A DNA stretch of 64,000 nucleotides from Cytobacillus oceanisediminis. GTDB taxonomy: Bacteria > Bacillota > Bacilli > Bacillales > Cytobacillaceae. Made by a program: the position numbers and the translations under genes. Every line of letters starts with the position of its first letter. Position 1 is the stretch's first letter. This document shows, piece by piece, positions 15,966-24,423 of the stretch. The notes below the pieces were generated by a model. It did no database searches and was not told the DNA's origin. It saw only the letters and a list, made by a program, of their open reading frames with translations. The DNA is taken from contig NZ_CP065511.1 in assembly GCF_022811925.1 (NCBI RefSeq), forward strand, positions 1,109,501-1,173,500, read 5' to 3'.

Positions 15966-17654
15966 TTATTCCAATCCTTTAATGGTCATTTCCTTCACTG
16001 GCAGGAATGCCTCACCTGTATCGAGATAGTTCATGTCCACCTGATCGCCTTCCTGCAGATAAATGGCCATCGGCACGGTTTCAGATGAAACCACATAGCT
16101 CTGGCGGTTATCCAGCAGAAATGATACGACTGTGTATTCCACGGATTTCTCCTTGTACACCCGCAGTACAGTGCCGCTCATCTGTTTTTCCTCTGCTTTC
16201 GAGCTTCCGTCTACAGTGCCTCCGCCTCGCTGCAATGCGGTTTTATATAAACGCAATGCTTCATTTGGCGTTGTCCCATAAGCAGATATTTCCGGGTTGG
16301 CAGCTGATACAATAAAGTAGTTCTGCAGGAATCCGTTAGCATCAAGCACAGGCGTCAGCCAGCTCGCTTCCCCGTAGAAGTTATACAGAACAGGCATTTC
16401 GCCGCTCCATTTCTTCTCGATGAATTTCTTCTCGATAATCTGGAGGGCACCCTGCGAATCCATATAAGATTCCTCAAGATTACCTGTAAAGAAGGTCGCT
16501 TCGCCCGTCCTTGAATTTGTCAGAGAATAGCCAAGCATCGAATCGACGCCTTCTTTTGGACTTGTAAAATCTGTGAAGTAATACATGTCGCCATTCTCAT
16601 CAAAAATCGGACTCACATTGGCTTCCGTTCCTTCATCCGATGGAAGCCTTACATCGGACTTTCCGAATTTGCTGTTCCAGAAGCCATGGACATAATTCCC
16701 GAAATAGCTGTTCTGCAGACTGACAGTTTCAGGAGAAACAGCTCCATCAATAAAGGAAGGCACATCCGCAAGTTTATAGGATTTCGTCTGTCCGTTCAGC
16801 GGGTCAACCATGACCACCCCTTGAACATCAAAGCCATTTCGCGCCGAAATAAATTCTCCATATGAACGGATATAAAACGGCTTCCCGTCGTCATCCACTT
16901 CCAGCTGCACATCTCCGTAAAAAATGGCCTGCGGATACTGCATCCGGATATGGCGCTCAATATTTTTATTAAAATAAGAGGATGGTGTGTACACCATATC
17001 GCTTTTCACAAACTTTGGATTGGCTGAGGAGTCAGTCGCGCTGATTGTAAAATAGCCAGGTGTTTTATCTCCATTCCACCATTTGAAAAAGCCGGAAAAC
17101 TCTACAGGCGCAATATAAACATACTCTCCATTGACTTTCTGGATCTGCAGGCTGCCAAGTTCATAATAACTCGTATTCGGAACCTGACCGAAAGCCTTCT
17201 TCATCTTATTGCGCGCAAACTGCGGTGGCACACTCGCCGGTGTTTCTTTTTCGTCAAACGTCTCAATCTCCGTTTTTTCATTCATTTTGGCACTTTCATA
17301 TTTATCATCTGCATTGAATAGAAAAGCTGTCAGAAAGAAAACCCCTGCAATCAGACTGACAGCAAACACACCCGTTTTTATCATTCGTTCCCTGCCTGTC
17401 GCGAAAACTGCTCCTATTAAAGAAGCGATAACCGCAAATAGCCATAAGCTGGTTAAGTTCCGGTCCAGATTGGTGAAATAATACACGGCAAAAACAAGCA
17501 GCACAGATAGGGCGGCGGTGCCGGCCATAAGTCCGGTCCCCAGTTTCCTGCCTTCCTTTTCCTTCGCCCTAGCCTTCGGTTTATAGCTGAACGGAATCAG
17601 CAGGATAGAAATCGCCAGTCCGGCAATCAGTGAAAAAATAAAAATATTTCCCAT
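15966..17654 (-). CDS. Large membrane-anchored protein of unknown function
   Basis: This 562-aa protein starts with four closely spaced membrane segments (about residues 3-22, 42-60, 67-86 and 93-115). A long region outside the membrane, rich in aromatic and acidic residues, follows. That region has paired segments (SSYFNKNIERHIRMQYPQA, IFYGDVQLEVDDDGKPFYI, SYMDSQGALQIIEKKFIEKK) that look like PepSY-type or beta-rich modules. The last 90 residues could form an OB-like domain (SGTVLRVYKEKSVEYTVVSF). I do not recognise the family with certainty and propose no function. ATG 17654 is chosen because TAGGAGAG lies 8 bp upstream; a longer frame from 17774 lacks a ribosome site. Length and clean frame argue for a working gene. 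Confidence 0.75.
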   Translation of the reverse strand: MGNIFIFSLIAGLAISILLIPFSYKPKARAKEKEGRKLGTGLMAGTAALSVLLVFAVYYFTNLDRNLTSLWLFAVIASLIGAVFATGRERMIKTGVFAVSLIAGVFFLTAFLFNADDKYESAKMNEKTEIETFDEKETPASVPPQFARNKMKKAFGQVPNTSYYELGSLQIQKVNGEYVYIAPVEFSGFFKWWNGDKTPGYFTISATDSSANPKFVKSDMVYTPSSYFNKNIERHIRMQYPQAIFYGDVQLEVDDDGKPFYIRSYGEFISARNGFDVQGVVMVDPLNGQTKSYKLADVPSFIDGAVSPETVSLQNSYFGNYVHGFWNSKFGKSDVRLPSDEGTEANVSPIFDENGDMYYFTDFTSPKEGVDSMLGYSLTNSRTGEATFFTGNLEESYMDSQGALQIIEKKFIEKKWSGEMPVLYNFYGEASWLTPVLDANGFLQNYFIVSAANPEISAYGTTPNEALRLYKTALQRGGGTVDGSSKAEEKQMSGTVLRVYKEKSVEYTVVSFLLDNRQSYVVSSETVPMAIYLQEGDQVDMNYLDTGEAFLPVKEMTIKGLE

Positions 17655-17854
17655 AAGAATCTCTCCTAAAATAAGTTCGTTATTATTTAATACGGGCGGC
17701 AGACAAAAAAGTTTCATAAAGCAAATCCTTGTATAGGGCATCGCAGGGTAATAGGAAGAATCTTGTGCATCCAAGGTGCATAACCGTTAAAGAAGAGGAT
17801 TTTTCCGCATTAAGCCAGAATAGGATTAGCATTCCATTGTTAAGGAGATTTTTT

Positions 17855-18253
17855 ATGTTCAAATATGAATTTGCCATACCGGATAAGGATCAATTATTTC
17901 GGTTATATGAAAATGACGGCTGGAATAAATTTTTGAAGCTGCCGAAAGAAAAACTGCATAAGGCGATGGAGCAGAGCTGGCTTGTGATCAGTGCCTATGA
18001 TGGAGAGTGCCTGATCGGGACAGGACGCATTATTTCAGACGGAGTGATTAATGCCTATCTTTGCGGATTAATCGTTGATCCAGATTATCGCAGCCAGGGT
18101 ATCGGCAAGGAAATGGTGCGAAGGCTGGCAGAAGAGTGTTCGAATGCATATCTGCATGTACAATTGCTGGCCGAGGAAGAGAAAGCCGGCTATTACGAAA
18201 AGCTGGACTTTGAGGTTTTTACCTTAGGCTTAAAGTATAAGTCTTCAGGCTAA
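17855..18253 (+). CDS. GNAT family N-acetyltransferase
   Basis: This 132-aa protein has the GNAT acetyl-CoA motif VDPDYRSQGIGKEMVRRL (about residues 73-90), and the C-terminal FYEK-type segment here reads AGYYEKLDFEVF. It transfers an acetyl group from acetyl-CoA to an amine that cannot be predicted. ATG 17855 follows AAGGAGAT by 7 bp; a longer in-frame extension to 17729 is rejected for lack of a ribosome site. It is divergent from the membrane protein at 15966-17654 and looks monocistronic. Confidence 0.85.
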   Translation: MFKYEFAIPDKDQLFRLYENDGWNKFLKLPKEKLHKAMEQSWLVISAYDGECLIGTGRIISDGVINAYLCGLIVDPDYRSQGIGKEMVRRLAEECSNAYLHVQLLAEEEKAGYYEKLDFEVFTLGLKYKSSG

Positions 18254-18349
18254 AGTTGTAGCCATATTCAGTCGGAACGGCGATTTAGCATAACGTTTGC
18301 AGCATTAAAATGGGTAATGTAACCAGTATGAGAAATGGAGGCAACCCTT

Positions 18350-19174
18350 ATGGAAAAATATATATGCAAAACGTGCGGAACGCAATTTCCGCCATCCGGC
18401 CATCAGCCTGAAAGCTGCCCGATCTGCATGGAAGAGCGCCAGTACGTTGGACCCCGCGGCCAGGAATGGACAACATTACATGAAATGACGGATAGCCAAA
18501 CTTATATAAATGAAATACAGCAGGAGGAATCCAATCTTTATAGCCTGAAAACAGCTCCGGAGTTTGCCATTGGCCAGACAGCCTATCTCGTTCAAAATAA
18601 TGGCTTTAATCTGATGTGGGACTGCATTACCTATCTCGATGAGCACACGATTGAAACGATAAAAGAACTAGGCGGATTGGACGCGATCGCATTGTCCCAT
18701 CCTCATTATTATTCAGCACAGGCGGAATGGGCGGAAACATTCAATGTGCCGATCTATATACATGAAGACGACAGGGAATGGGTGATGAGGGACAGTGAAC
18801 ACATCATTTTCTGGAGCGGAGAATCGCTCAAACTTCAAGATGGCCTGGTCATCCACCGCCTCGGCGGCCATTTTAAAGGCGGTGCTGTCCTTCATTGGGA
18901 AAATGGGAATGAAGGCAAGGGCATCATGCTCACCGGCGACATCATTCAGGTTGTCGCAGACAGTGGGTGGGTCAGCTTCATGTACAGCTACCCGAATCTC
19001 ATCCCGCTTCCGGCTGAAACGGTAGAACGAATGGCCGGCAGAATAAAACCGCTATCATTTGACCGGATTTACAACGCGTTTCACAGAGTTATAGAAAAAG
19101 AGGCAGACCTTGCTGTGCAGCGGTCAGTGGAACGCTATATAAAAGCAGTTCGGGGCGAGCTGTTTCAGACCTAA
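18350..19174 (+). CDS. MBL-fold hydrolase with N-terminal zinc ribbon
   Basis: This 274-aa protein has a rubredoxin-like CKTCGT...CPIC ribbon at residues 4-28, then a metallo-beta-lactamase domain. The usual HxHxDH box reads SHPHYYS, so two of the metal ligands (Asp and the last His) are absent. Other ligand positions seem to be kept (GGHFKGG, MLTGD and the late NAFHR). It may therefore bind one metal or have a changed activity. The substrate is unknown. ATG 18350 is used because GGAGG lies 8 bp upstream and overlaps an earlier in-frame ATG. The family is often annotated simply as MBL-fold hydrolase in Bacillaceae. Confidence 0.8.
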   Translation: MEKYICKTCGTQFPPSGHQPESCPICMEERQYVGPRGQEWTTLHEMTDSQTYINEIQQEESNLYSLKTAPEFAIGQTAYLVQNNGFNLMWDCITYLDEHTIETIKELGGLDAIALSHPHYYSAQAEWAETFNVPIYIHEDDREWVMRDSEHIIFWSGESLKLQDGLVIHRLGGHFKGGAVLHWENGNEGKGIMLTGDIIQVVADSGWVSFMYSYPNLIPLPAETVERMAGRIKPLSFDRIYNAFHRVIEKEADLAVQRSVERYIKAVRGELFQT

Positions 19175-19232
19175 TAGTGGCTCTGAAAACAGAAATTTAG
19201 TAAAATAAGGTAATAGAATGGGAGGGAACGCG

Positions 19233-19772
19233 ATGTTAAAGAAACCTGAATTCAATGAGTATGCACCCTATTATGAGAAATATGTCAGCTCCGTACCGGA
19301 AGGGGACCTGCTGCAAATCCTCGATGGGCAAATAAAGGAAACGATGAATCTGGTAAAAGGCCTGAATGAAGATCAGGCTCATTTTCGTTATGCTCCGGAA
19401 AAATGGACTGTTAAAGAAGTTATCGGTCATATCGCAGATACCGAACGCATCATGAGCTACCGCCTGCTTTGCGTTGGCAGAGGGGAGAAGGCGAAGCTGC
19501 CGGGCTATGATGATAATGAGTATGTGAAGACTGGGCAATTCAACCGTTTCAGCATCATGGAACTTTTAGAGCAGCTGTCACATGCCCGCCAAAACACGAT
19601 TGCCTTACTAAAAAGCCTGGATGATGAGGCATTGCTAAGGAGCGGGAATGCGAACGGCACCGAAGTAACGGCCCGGGCCATTGCTTATATCATTGCCGGC
19701 CATGAACTTCATCACCGCACCTTGATCAAAGATCGGTATATAGGTGCAGAAAGCTTTGGTGGAACACATTGA
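19233..19772 (+). CDS. DinB-family protein
   Basis: This 179-aa four-helix-bundle protein of the DinB/YfiT group has the metal-binding histidines in VIGHIADTERIM (about residue 65) and the C-terminal AGHELHHRTLIKDRY (about residue 158). Members are thiol-dependent transferases or S-transferase-like enzymes, and the substrate is not predictable. ATG 19233 has GGGAGGG 7 bp upstream; an ATG at 19218 would place that site inside the gene. The stop overlaps the start of the signal peptidase gene by 4 bp (TTGA), which suggests co-translation. Confidence 0.85.
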   Translation: MLKKPEFNEYAPYYEKYVSSVPEGDLLQILDGQIKETMNLVKGLNEDQAHFRYAPEKWTVKEVIGHIADTERIMSYRLLCVGRGEKAKLPGYDDNEYVKTGQFNRFSIMELLEQLSHARQNTIALLKSLDDEALLRSGNANGTEVTARAIAYIIAGHELHHRTLIKDRYIGAESFGGTH

Positions 19773-20290
19773 ATAAGCATGAAATAGCGAGCTGGCTGAA
19801 ATCCCTTCTGATTGCTTTTGGAATCGCAATGGTAATCAGGGTCTTCCTTTTTTCACCTTACTATGTGGAAGGAGCCTCCATGGATCCAACTCTCCATGAT
19901 GAGGAAAAAATCTTCGTAAATAAATTTGAAGAACTGGACAGAGGCGATATTGTTATCATCAAGGGCGAAGAAAAAAACTATGTTAAAAGATTAATAGGAT
20001 TCCCCGGTGATGAACTGGAAATGAAAGATGACCATCTGTATATAAACGGCAAGCAGTGGGATGAAGACTATCTTTCAGAAAATCGCGAAGCGGCAGAAGG
20101 AATTGTCAACAAACTGACCGGTGACTTCGGCCCCCTCACTGTTCCGGAAGATCACTATTTTGTGATGGGCGACAACCGCCTTGTCAGCCTGGACAGCCGA
20201 AATGGACTCGGGTTTATTGAGAAGGAGAGGATCATCGGCGTCAGCGAATTCGTCTGGTATCCTTTTACAAGCATAAGAAAAGTAGATTAG
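19769..20290 (+). CDS. sipS: Type I signal peptidase
   Basis: This 173-aa membrane protease of the SipS/T/U/V type has one N-terminal membrane segment (about residues 12-30). The catalytic serine is in EGASMDPTL and the catalytic lysine in YVKRLIGFPGD. Box E reads GDNRLVSLDSR, where the usual form is GDNRxxSxDSR. It removes signal peptides from exported proteins such as the two proteases in this window. The start is TTG 19769, overlapping the DinB stop by 4 bp, with GGTGG 6 bp upstream. A terminator follows. The exact paralogue cannot be told, so the symbol is approximate. Confidence 0.88.
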   Translation: MNKHEIASWLKSLLIAFGIAMVIRVFLFSPYYVEGASMDPTLHDEEKIFVNKFEELDRGDIVIIKGEEKNYVKRLIGFPGDELEMKDDHLYINGKQWDEDYLSENREAAEGIVNKLTGDFGPLTVPEDHYFVMGDNRLVSLDSRNGLGFIEKERIIGVSEFVWYPFTSIRKVD

Positions 20291-20296
20291 CTTCAG

Positions 20297-20319
20297 GAGC
20301 GGCAAGTACCGCTCTTTTT
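20297..20319 (+). terminator. Intrinsic terminator after the signal peptidase gene
   Basis: GAGCGG pairs with CCGCTC around a 6-nt loop, followed by five T residues. Confidence 0.8.
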
Positions 20320-20385
20320 ACTTAGATAAGAGATCGACTATTTTAATAGAATAACAATCAAATGAAAAGAAAGGACGTGTTATAG

Positions 20386-20982
20386 ATGACAAATATCGGT
20401 TTGATCAGGCACGGAATTACAGCCTGGAATAAGGAGGGACGGGCACAGGGGAGCTCGGATATTCCCCTCAATGAAGAAGGATTGGCTGAGGCAGAACGCC
20501 TGGCAGAAAGGCTTGCCGCAGAAAGCTGGGATGTAATCTACTCTAGCAATCTCATAAGGGCAAAGCAGACTGCAGAAGCCATCCAGGAGAAAATCGGTTC
20601 CATTCCCCTTCAACTTGATCCCCGAATAAGAGAAGTCGGCGGCGGGATGATTGAAGGCACAACCGAAGCGGAGCGTATTAAAAAATGGGGCACAGGCTGG
20701 CGTGAAATGGACCTCGGTTTTGAGCCGAAAGAAAGCATCATTAATAGAGGACTTGAGTTCCTGCAGGAAATTACAGATAAGCACCCGGGCGAAAATGTGC
20801 TGATCGTAAGCCACGGCTCCTTCATCCGCCATCTGTTAAGAGAACTGGTGCCGCACACGGATCTGTCATCCCCGCTGAAAAACACATCCATCACAAAGCT
20901 TTTGATCAAAGAAAGCCAGTGGGACTGTGAGCTGTATAACTGCACGAAGCATCTTGAGGTGAAGCAGATAAAATCATGTTAA
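20386..20982 (+). CDS. Histidine phosphatase (phosphoglycerate-mutase-like)
   Basis: This 198-aa cytoplasmic enzyme carries the branch-1 histidine phosphatase signature. The nucleophile is in LIRHGITAWNKEGRAQG (residues 5-21), the second histidine in IVSHGSFIRHLL and the acid in EVGGGMIEGTT. It resembles B. subtilis PhoE/YhfR, a broad phosphatase, more than true phosphoglycerate mutase, but the substrate is not known. An AAAGGACG ribosome site precedes the ATG. The transcript ends at a terminator shared with the convergent kinase gene. Confidence 0.85.
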   Translation: MTNIGLIRHGITAWNKEGRAQGSSDIPLNEEGLAEAERLAERLAAESWDVIYSSNLIRAKQTAEAIQEKIGSIPLQLDPRIREVGGGMIEGTTEAERIKKWGTGWREMDLGFEPKESIINRGLEFLQEITDKHPGENVLIVSHGSFIRHLLRELVPHTDLSSPLKNTSITKLLIKESQWDCELYNCTKHLEVKQIKSC

Positions 20983-20990
20983 GCCAGTAA

Positions 20991-21019
20991 AAAACAGCAG
21001 CCGCCGCTGCTGTTTTTTT
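20991..21019. terminator. Terminator between convergent genes
   Basis: AAAACAGCAGC (20991-21001) pairs with GCTGCTGTTTT (21006-21016), followed by more T residues. On the minus strand it overlaps the end of the kinase gene. Confidence 0.8.
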
Positions 21020-22277
21020 ATTCATTATGTAACTCCGACTTATAGTTCGGAAAAGTAAAGCTGAAAACGGTGCCTTTACCGACTTCGCTTTTGACGCGAA
21101 CATTGCCATCCATGGCCCTTACAATACTGAATACGACCATCATTCCGAGGCCGGTCCCTTTGGAGCCTTTGGTGGAATAATAGGGTTCTCCTAAACGCTG
21201 AAGCTGATCGGACGTCATGCCGACACCGGTGTCTTTTATTTCGATGGTGATCTGGCTGCTGCTATAGTGCGTTTCTATGTATAATTGCCCGCCGCGCGGC
21301 ATGGCCTCAATTGAATTTTTTATTACATTCAAAAAGCATTGGTGGAATTTTTGCCGGTCACCTTTAATCGACCCGAGGAGGGCAAAATGGGCATTGATCT
21401 CTACGGAATTCTGGTTGGCAGTCGGTTTTAATATATTCATGACTTGCATTAGTTCTTTTTTTACATTAATTTCTTCAATCTTATCTAAGGATGGCTTTGA
21501 AAAGGTTAAATAATTTTGAATGACCTGCTCCGCCGATTCCAATTCGGCTTTCACGATGCCCAAATACTCAACCCTTTTTCGCGGCGGCAGCCGCTGTTCC
21601 TGCAATAGCTGAACAAATCCGATTGCAGCCGTCAGCGGATTGCGGATTTCATGTGAGATGGCTGCTCCCATTTGCTCGACAGCTTCAAGTTTTTCTGCCC
21701 GGACGAGATTTTCACGGATATCCAGATTTCTTTTGGCAAACTCAAATACATATGAAATCATGAAAACGCCCAATGGCGGAATCACCAGGTAGGCAAACCA
21801 GGCATCAAACCGATTCTGAGGCGGCACCGATAATTCCATAACCACAACGGTCAGCACACTTAAAATCAGGGCAATGATAACTGTAAGGCGAATCCTTTTC
21901 CGCGGCACCTGCCTCCAAAACCAGGGATAGAGCCTCCAAAGAATAATCCCTAGGGGCAAATATAAAAGAATATTAGAATAAAACCCAGGTTCTATTCCAT
22001 AAAAACTTCTCATCAAAATCACAGACCCGGCCAATGCGGGGCCAATACCCGCATATAAACCGCCGATGATGACAGGTATTAATCGTAAATCAAAAAAGTA
22101 ATGCGGGCTTGGCTGATAGGAAAACTGAAAGCATATCCAGATCATAAACAAAAGCCATATAAAAGAGCAGCCTTTGGAAAACCGGAATTTAGAGCTTTTT
22201 TCCGCCCATACCAGCACAATAAACAAGATGACGATCAAGAGCGATAGATTAAAGAAAAAATGCTTTGTGATTTCCAC
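21018..22277 (-). CDS. KinB-like membrane sensor histidine kinase
   Basis: This 419-aa kinase has about six membrane segments in residues 5-180 with the 5TM-type segment LRLIPVIIGGLYAGIGPALAGS. The HisKA box is ISHEIRNPLTAAIGFVQLL and the ATPase domain has NVIKNSIEAMPRGG, DTGVGMTSDQL and GTGLGMMVV. The layout matches B. subtilis KinB, one of the kinases feeding Spo0F in the sporulation phosphorelay. No response regulator is nearby, as is usual for such orphan kinases. The start is GTG 22277 with AGGTG upstream. A second kinase of the same plan is at 36661-37914. Confidence 0.83.
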   Translation of the reverse strand: MEITKHFFFNLSLLIVILFIVLVWAEKSSKFRFSKGCSFIWLLFMIWICFQFSYQPSPHYFFDLRLIPVIIGGLYAGIGPALAGSVILMRSFYGIEPGFYSNILLYLPLGIILWRLYPWFWRQVPRKRIRLTVIIALILSVLTVVVMELSVPPQNRFDAWFAYLVIPPLGVFMISYVFEFAKRNLDIRENLVRAEKLEAVEQMGAAISHEIRNPLTAAIGFVQLLQEQRLPPRKRVEYLGIVKAELESAEQVIQNYLTFSKPSLDKIEEINVKKELMQVMNILKPTANQNSVEINAHFALLGSIKGDRQKFHQCFLNVIKNSIEAMPRGGQLYIETHYSSSQITIEIKDTGVGMTSDQLQRLGEPYYSTKGSKGTGLGMMVVFSIVRAMDGNVRVKSEVGKGTVFSFTFPNYKSELHNE

Positions 22278-22471
22278 CGTTTCACCTGCCTCTTTGTGAG
22301 GTTATAAGAAAATTCTATATTGTTTTACTATTTATGACAATACTCATTTGCTTTTTTTATATAATATTGTCAGAAAATACGAAATTGTGGAGGGTGGGCG
22401 GAACAATCCTGTAAAAAGATAAACTGTAACAACGGATATTTATTTATATTTATTTAAAAAAATGTATCATT

Positions 22472-22506
22472 CTAATTTTTTAGAACATATAATAAAATTA
22501 GAATAA
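22472..22506. promoter_or_regulatory. Promoter with overlapping operator for the regulator-pump pair
   Basis: A -10 TATAAT lies at 22490-22495. Just before it is TTCTAA-TTTT-TTAGAA (22472-22487), and ATTAGAAT follows at 22499-22506. Three half-sites around the -10 suit autorepression by the winged-helix protein encoded directly downstream. The -35 is weak. Confidence 0.55.
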
Positions 22507-22535
22507 ATAAGTGATTTAGAAAGGGTGAAACCATC

Positions 22536-23012
22536 TTGGATTTAATCAAGAAAACGATGGAGATCAATCTTGAACAGCAGAAGCTGATATCCAGCCCGTT
22601 AAGAATTAAAATTATATATCTTCTCGCTAAAAGTGCCATGACAGCCAAACAGGTTGCTGAAGAGCTCGGGAGGTCTGCGGGAAGTATTCATTACCATATT
22701 CAGCAGCTTTATAAAGGCGGAATACTGGAGATTGAGGAAACGAAAGAAAACAGGGGCATTATCGAAAAGTATTACCGTTCAAAAGCGACCCAATTTAACT
22801 TGAAAGAAGAAAAAAGACAGGAGAAGGGAGAAAGCAGCAGCACCATGGGAATAAGCATCTCCCTTACAGAGGAAGAACTAAAGGGATTTCAGGACGATTT
22901 GTATGATCTGATGGTAAAATACATGGAAAAGAGCGTCAAGGGAGCTATAAATCGCAATCCATATGAAATCTCCTGCAGCTTCAAATTGCTTAATTCCGAG
23001 GAGGAAGAATAG
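22536..23012 (+). CDS. ArsR-like winged-helix transcriptional regulator
   Basis: This 158-aa protein has an N-terminal winged helix (residues 17-85, LRIKIIYLLAKSAMTAKQVAEELGRSAGSIHYHIQQL), of the HTH_20/ArsR type, and a C-terminal helical part that could bind a ligand or make dimers. The start is TTG 22536 with AGGGTG 8 bp upstream; ATG 22557 is the alternative. The stop codon abuts the ATG of the MFS pump gene, so the two are co-transcribed. This is the layout of a drug-sensing repressor with its efflux pump. Half-sites around its own promoter support autoregulation. The ligand is unknown. Confidence 0.82.
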   Translation: MDLIKKTMEINLEQQKLISSPLRIKIIYLLAKSAMTAKQVAEELGRSAGSIHYHIQQLYKGGILEIEETKENRGIIEKYYRSKATQFNLKEEKRQEKGESSSTMGISISLTEEELKGFQDDLYDLMVKYMEKSVKGAINRNPYEISCSFKLLNSEEEE

Positions 23013-24290
23013 ATGGAAGCACAGATTAAAAGAAATATAACACTGTTTCTTGCAGGGAAATTGACAGCGGTGCTCGGTTCTTCCATTTACGGCTTTGCCA
23101 TTGGGCTGTATATCCTTGCAGAAACAGGGTCCAGCTTAAACTTTGCCATAACCCTCATTCTTAGTGCGCTGCCAAGAATCCTGCTTTCCCCTGTTGCGGG
23201 AGCACTCAGTGACAGATGGGACCGCAAAAAGATCATCATTATTTCCGATTTTGCCTGTGCCGTCTGGCTTATTGCCATTTTGCTGCTGTATCTTTTTTCC
23301 ACACAGGAAATCTGGCTCCTTTACACAGCCACAGCCGTTTTAAGCATTTTGAATACCTTTTATTCAGCGGCAGTCACTTCAGCGATTTACAACATGGTTG
23401 GTCCTGATACTCTGCAAAAAGCGATGTCACTCAATCAGGCTGCAGCTTCATCATCCGCCATCTTGGGACCCGTTCTTGGGGGCGTCTTCTTTGGCATCTT
23501 CCATCTATCAGTCTTCATGCTTATCAACATCATCGCCTTCATAGTCTCCGGCATCACCAGTTTACTCATTCAATACAATCTATTTGCAGAGAAAAAAGAA
23601 AGACCAGAAGAAAATGGTATGATCTACGATCTGAAAATGGGTGTTTCATATGTGAAAAATCAGCCATTCATAAAAAATCTCATTATCATTAGCATCTGGC
23701 TGAATTTTTGGTTCGCGGTTTTTCCCGTTGCCATGCCTTATCTGGTTCTGACAGTGCGGGAAATGAGTTCCCTCCAGCTGGGCATCATTGAAGGGGCATT
23801 TTCCGTCGGGATGCTGATCATGTCAGTCGTTCTATCCGCCCGCCCCGAAGTAAAGAGAAAAGAAATTACCATCTTTGGGGGCGTAATAGCCATGTCCCTT
23901 ATCATTGCTCTGCTTGGCCTCCCGAATTTTCCTGGCCTGATGAGCATTTCAAACAGCATCATGTTTCCTTTTTTAATCGGAATGGTCCTGCTGCTATCTT
24001 CAGTTATCATGGTGGTCAACATTCCGGTAATGGTTTTACTGCAAAAAGGCACGCCTGATGCCTATCGGGGCAGGGTCATGTCACTCCTTGAAACAGGAGC
24101 GAGTGCCATGACACCATTGGGCTTTATCTTCTTTGGCTTCTTACTTGAAAAATTGCCTGTCTGGATCCTGCTGGCTGCATGCGGAGGCTGTATTCTGGTG
24201 CTAATCCTGTATCATCTGCAAAAAAGGACCTTTATTCAGCTGCTGAGAGACGCGGATCAGCCTAAAACTGAGATTAGCCCACAAGCCTGA
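23013..24290 (+). CDS. MFS efflux transporter, macrolide-efflux-like
   Basis: This 425-aa protein has about 12 membrane segments and the motif SDRWDRKKIIIISDF after TM2. TM5 has the exporter-like AILGPVLGGVFFG, and the late RGRVMSLLETGASAMTPLG is typical of the MefA/MFS_3 group of drug exporters. It starts immediately after the regulator stop, with GAGGAGGAAG overlapping that gene's end. Efflux of a toxic compound under control of the regulator is inferred. No substrate can be named. Confidence 0.82.
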   Translation: MEAQIKRNITLFLAGKLTAVLGSSIYGFAIGLYILAETGSSLNFAITLILSALPRILLSPVAGALSDRWDRKKIIIISDFACAVWLIAILLLYLFSTQEIWLLYTATAVLSILNTFYSAAVTSAIYNMVGPDTLQKAMSLNQAAASSSAILGPVLGGVFFGIFHLSVFMLINIIAFIVSGITSLLIQYNLFAEKKERPEENGMIYDLKMGVSYVKNQPFIKNLIIISIWLNFWFAVFPVAMPYLVLTVREMSSLQLGIIEGAFSVGMLIMSVVLSARPEVKRKEITIFGGVIAMSLIIALLGLPNFPGLMSISNSIMFPFLIGMVLLLSSVIMVVNIPVMVLLQKGTPDAYRGRVMSLLETGASAMTPLGFIFFGFLLEKLPVWILLAACGGCILVLILYHLQKRTFIQLLRDADQPKTEISPQA

Positions 24291-24292
24291 GA

Positions 24293-24320
24293 GAAAGCAG
24301 TTTTCCGCTGCTTTCTTTTA
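24293..24320 (+). terminator. Intrinsic terminator
   Basis: GAAAGCAG pairs with CTGCTTTC around a 7-nt loop, followed by TTTTA, 3 bp after the MFS stop. Confidence 0.75.
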
Positions 24321-24327
24321 TTTTGCC

Positions 24328-24352
24328 GTTTACCGCCTTCATTCTGGGGTAT
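24328..24352 (+). promoter_or_regulatory. Sigma-B promoter of the catalase gene
   Basis: GTTTAC and GGGTAT are separated by 13 bp, close to the sigma-B consensus GTTTAA-N12-14-GGGTAT. It lies 72 bp upstream of the catalase start. B. subtilis katE is a classical sigma-B gene, which supports the call. Confidence 0.8.
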
Positions 24353-24423
24353 TTCAACATATAGATACATATTTACATCGTAGCCCAGAAGCAATTGCTT
24401 CTTTATATAAGGAGGAAGAACAT

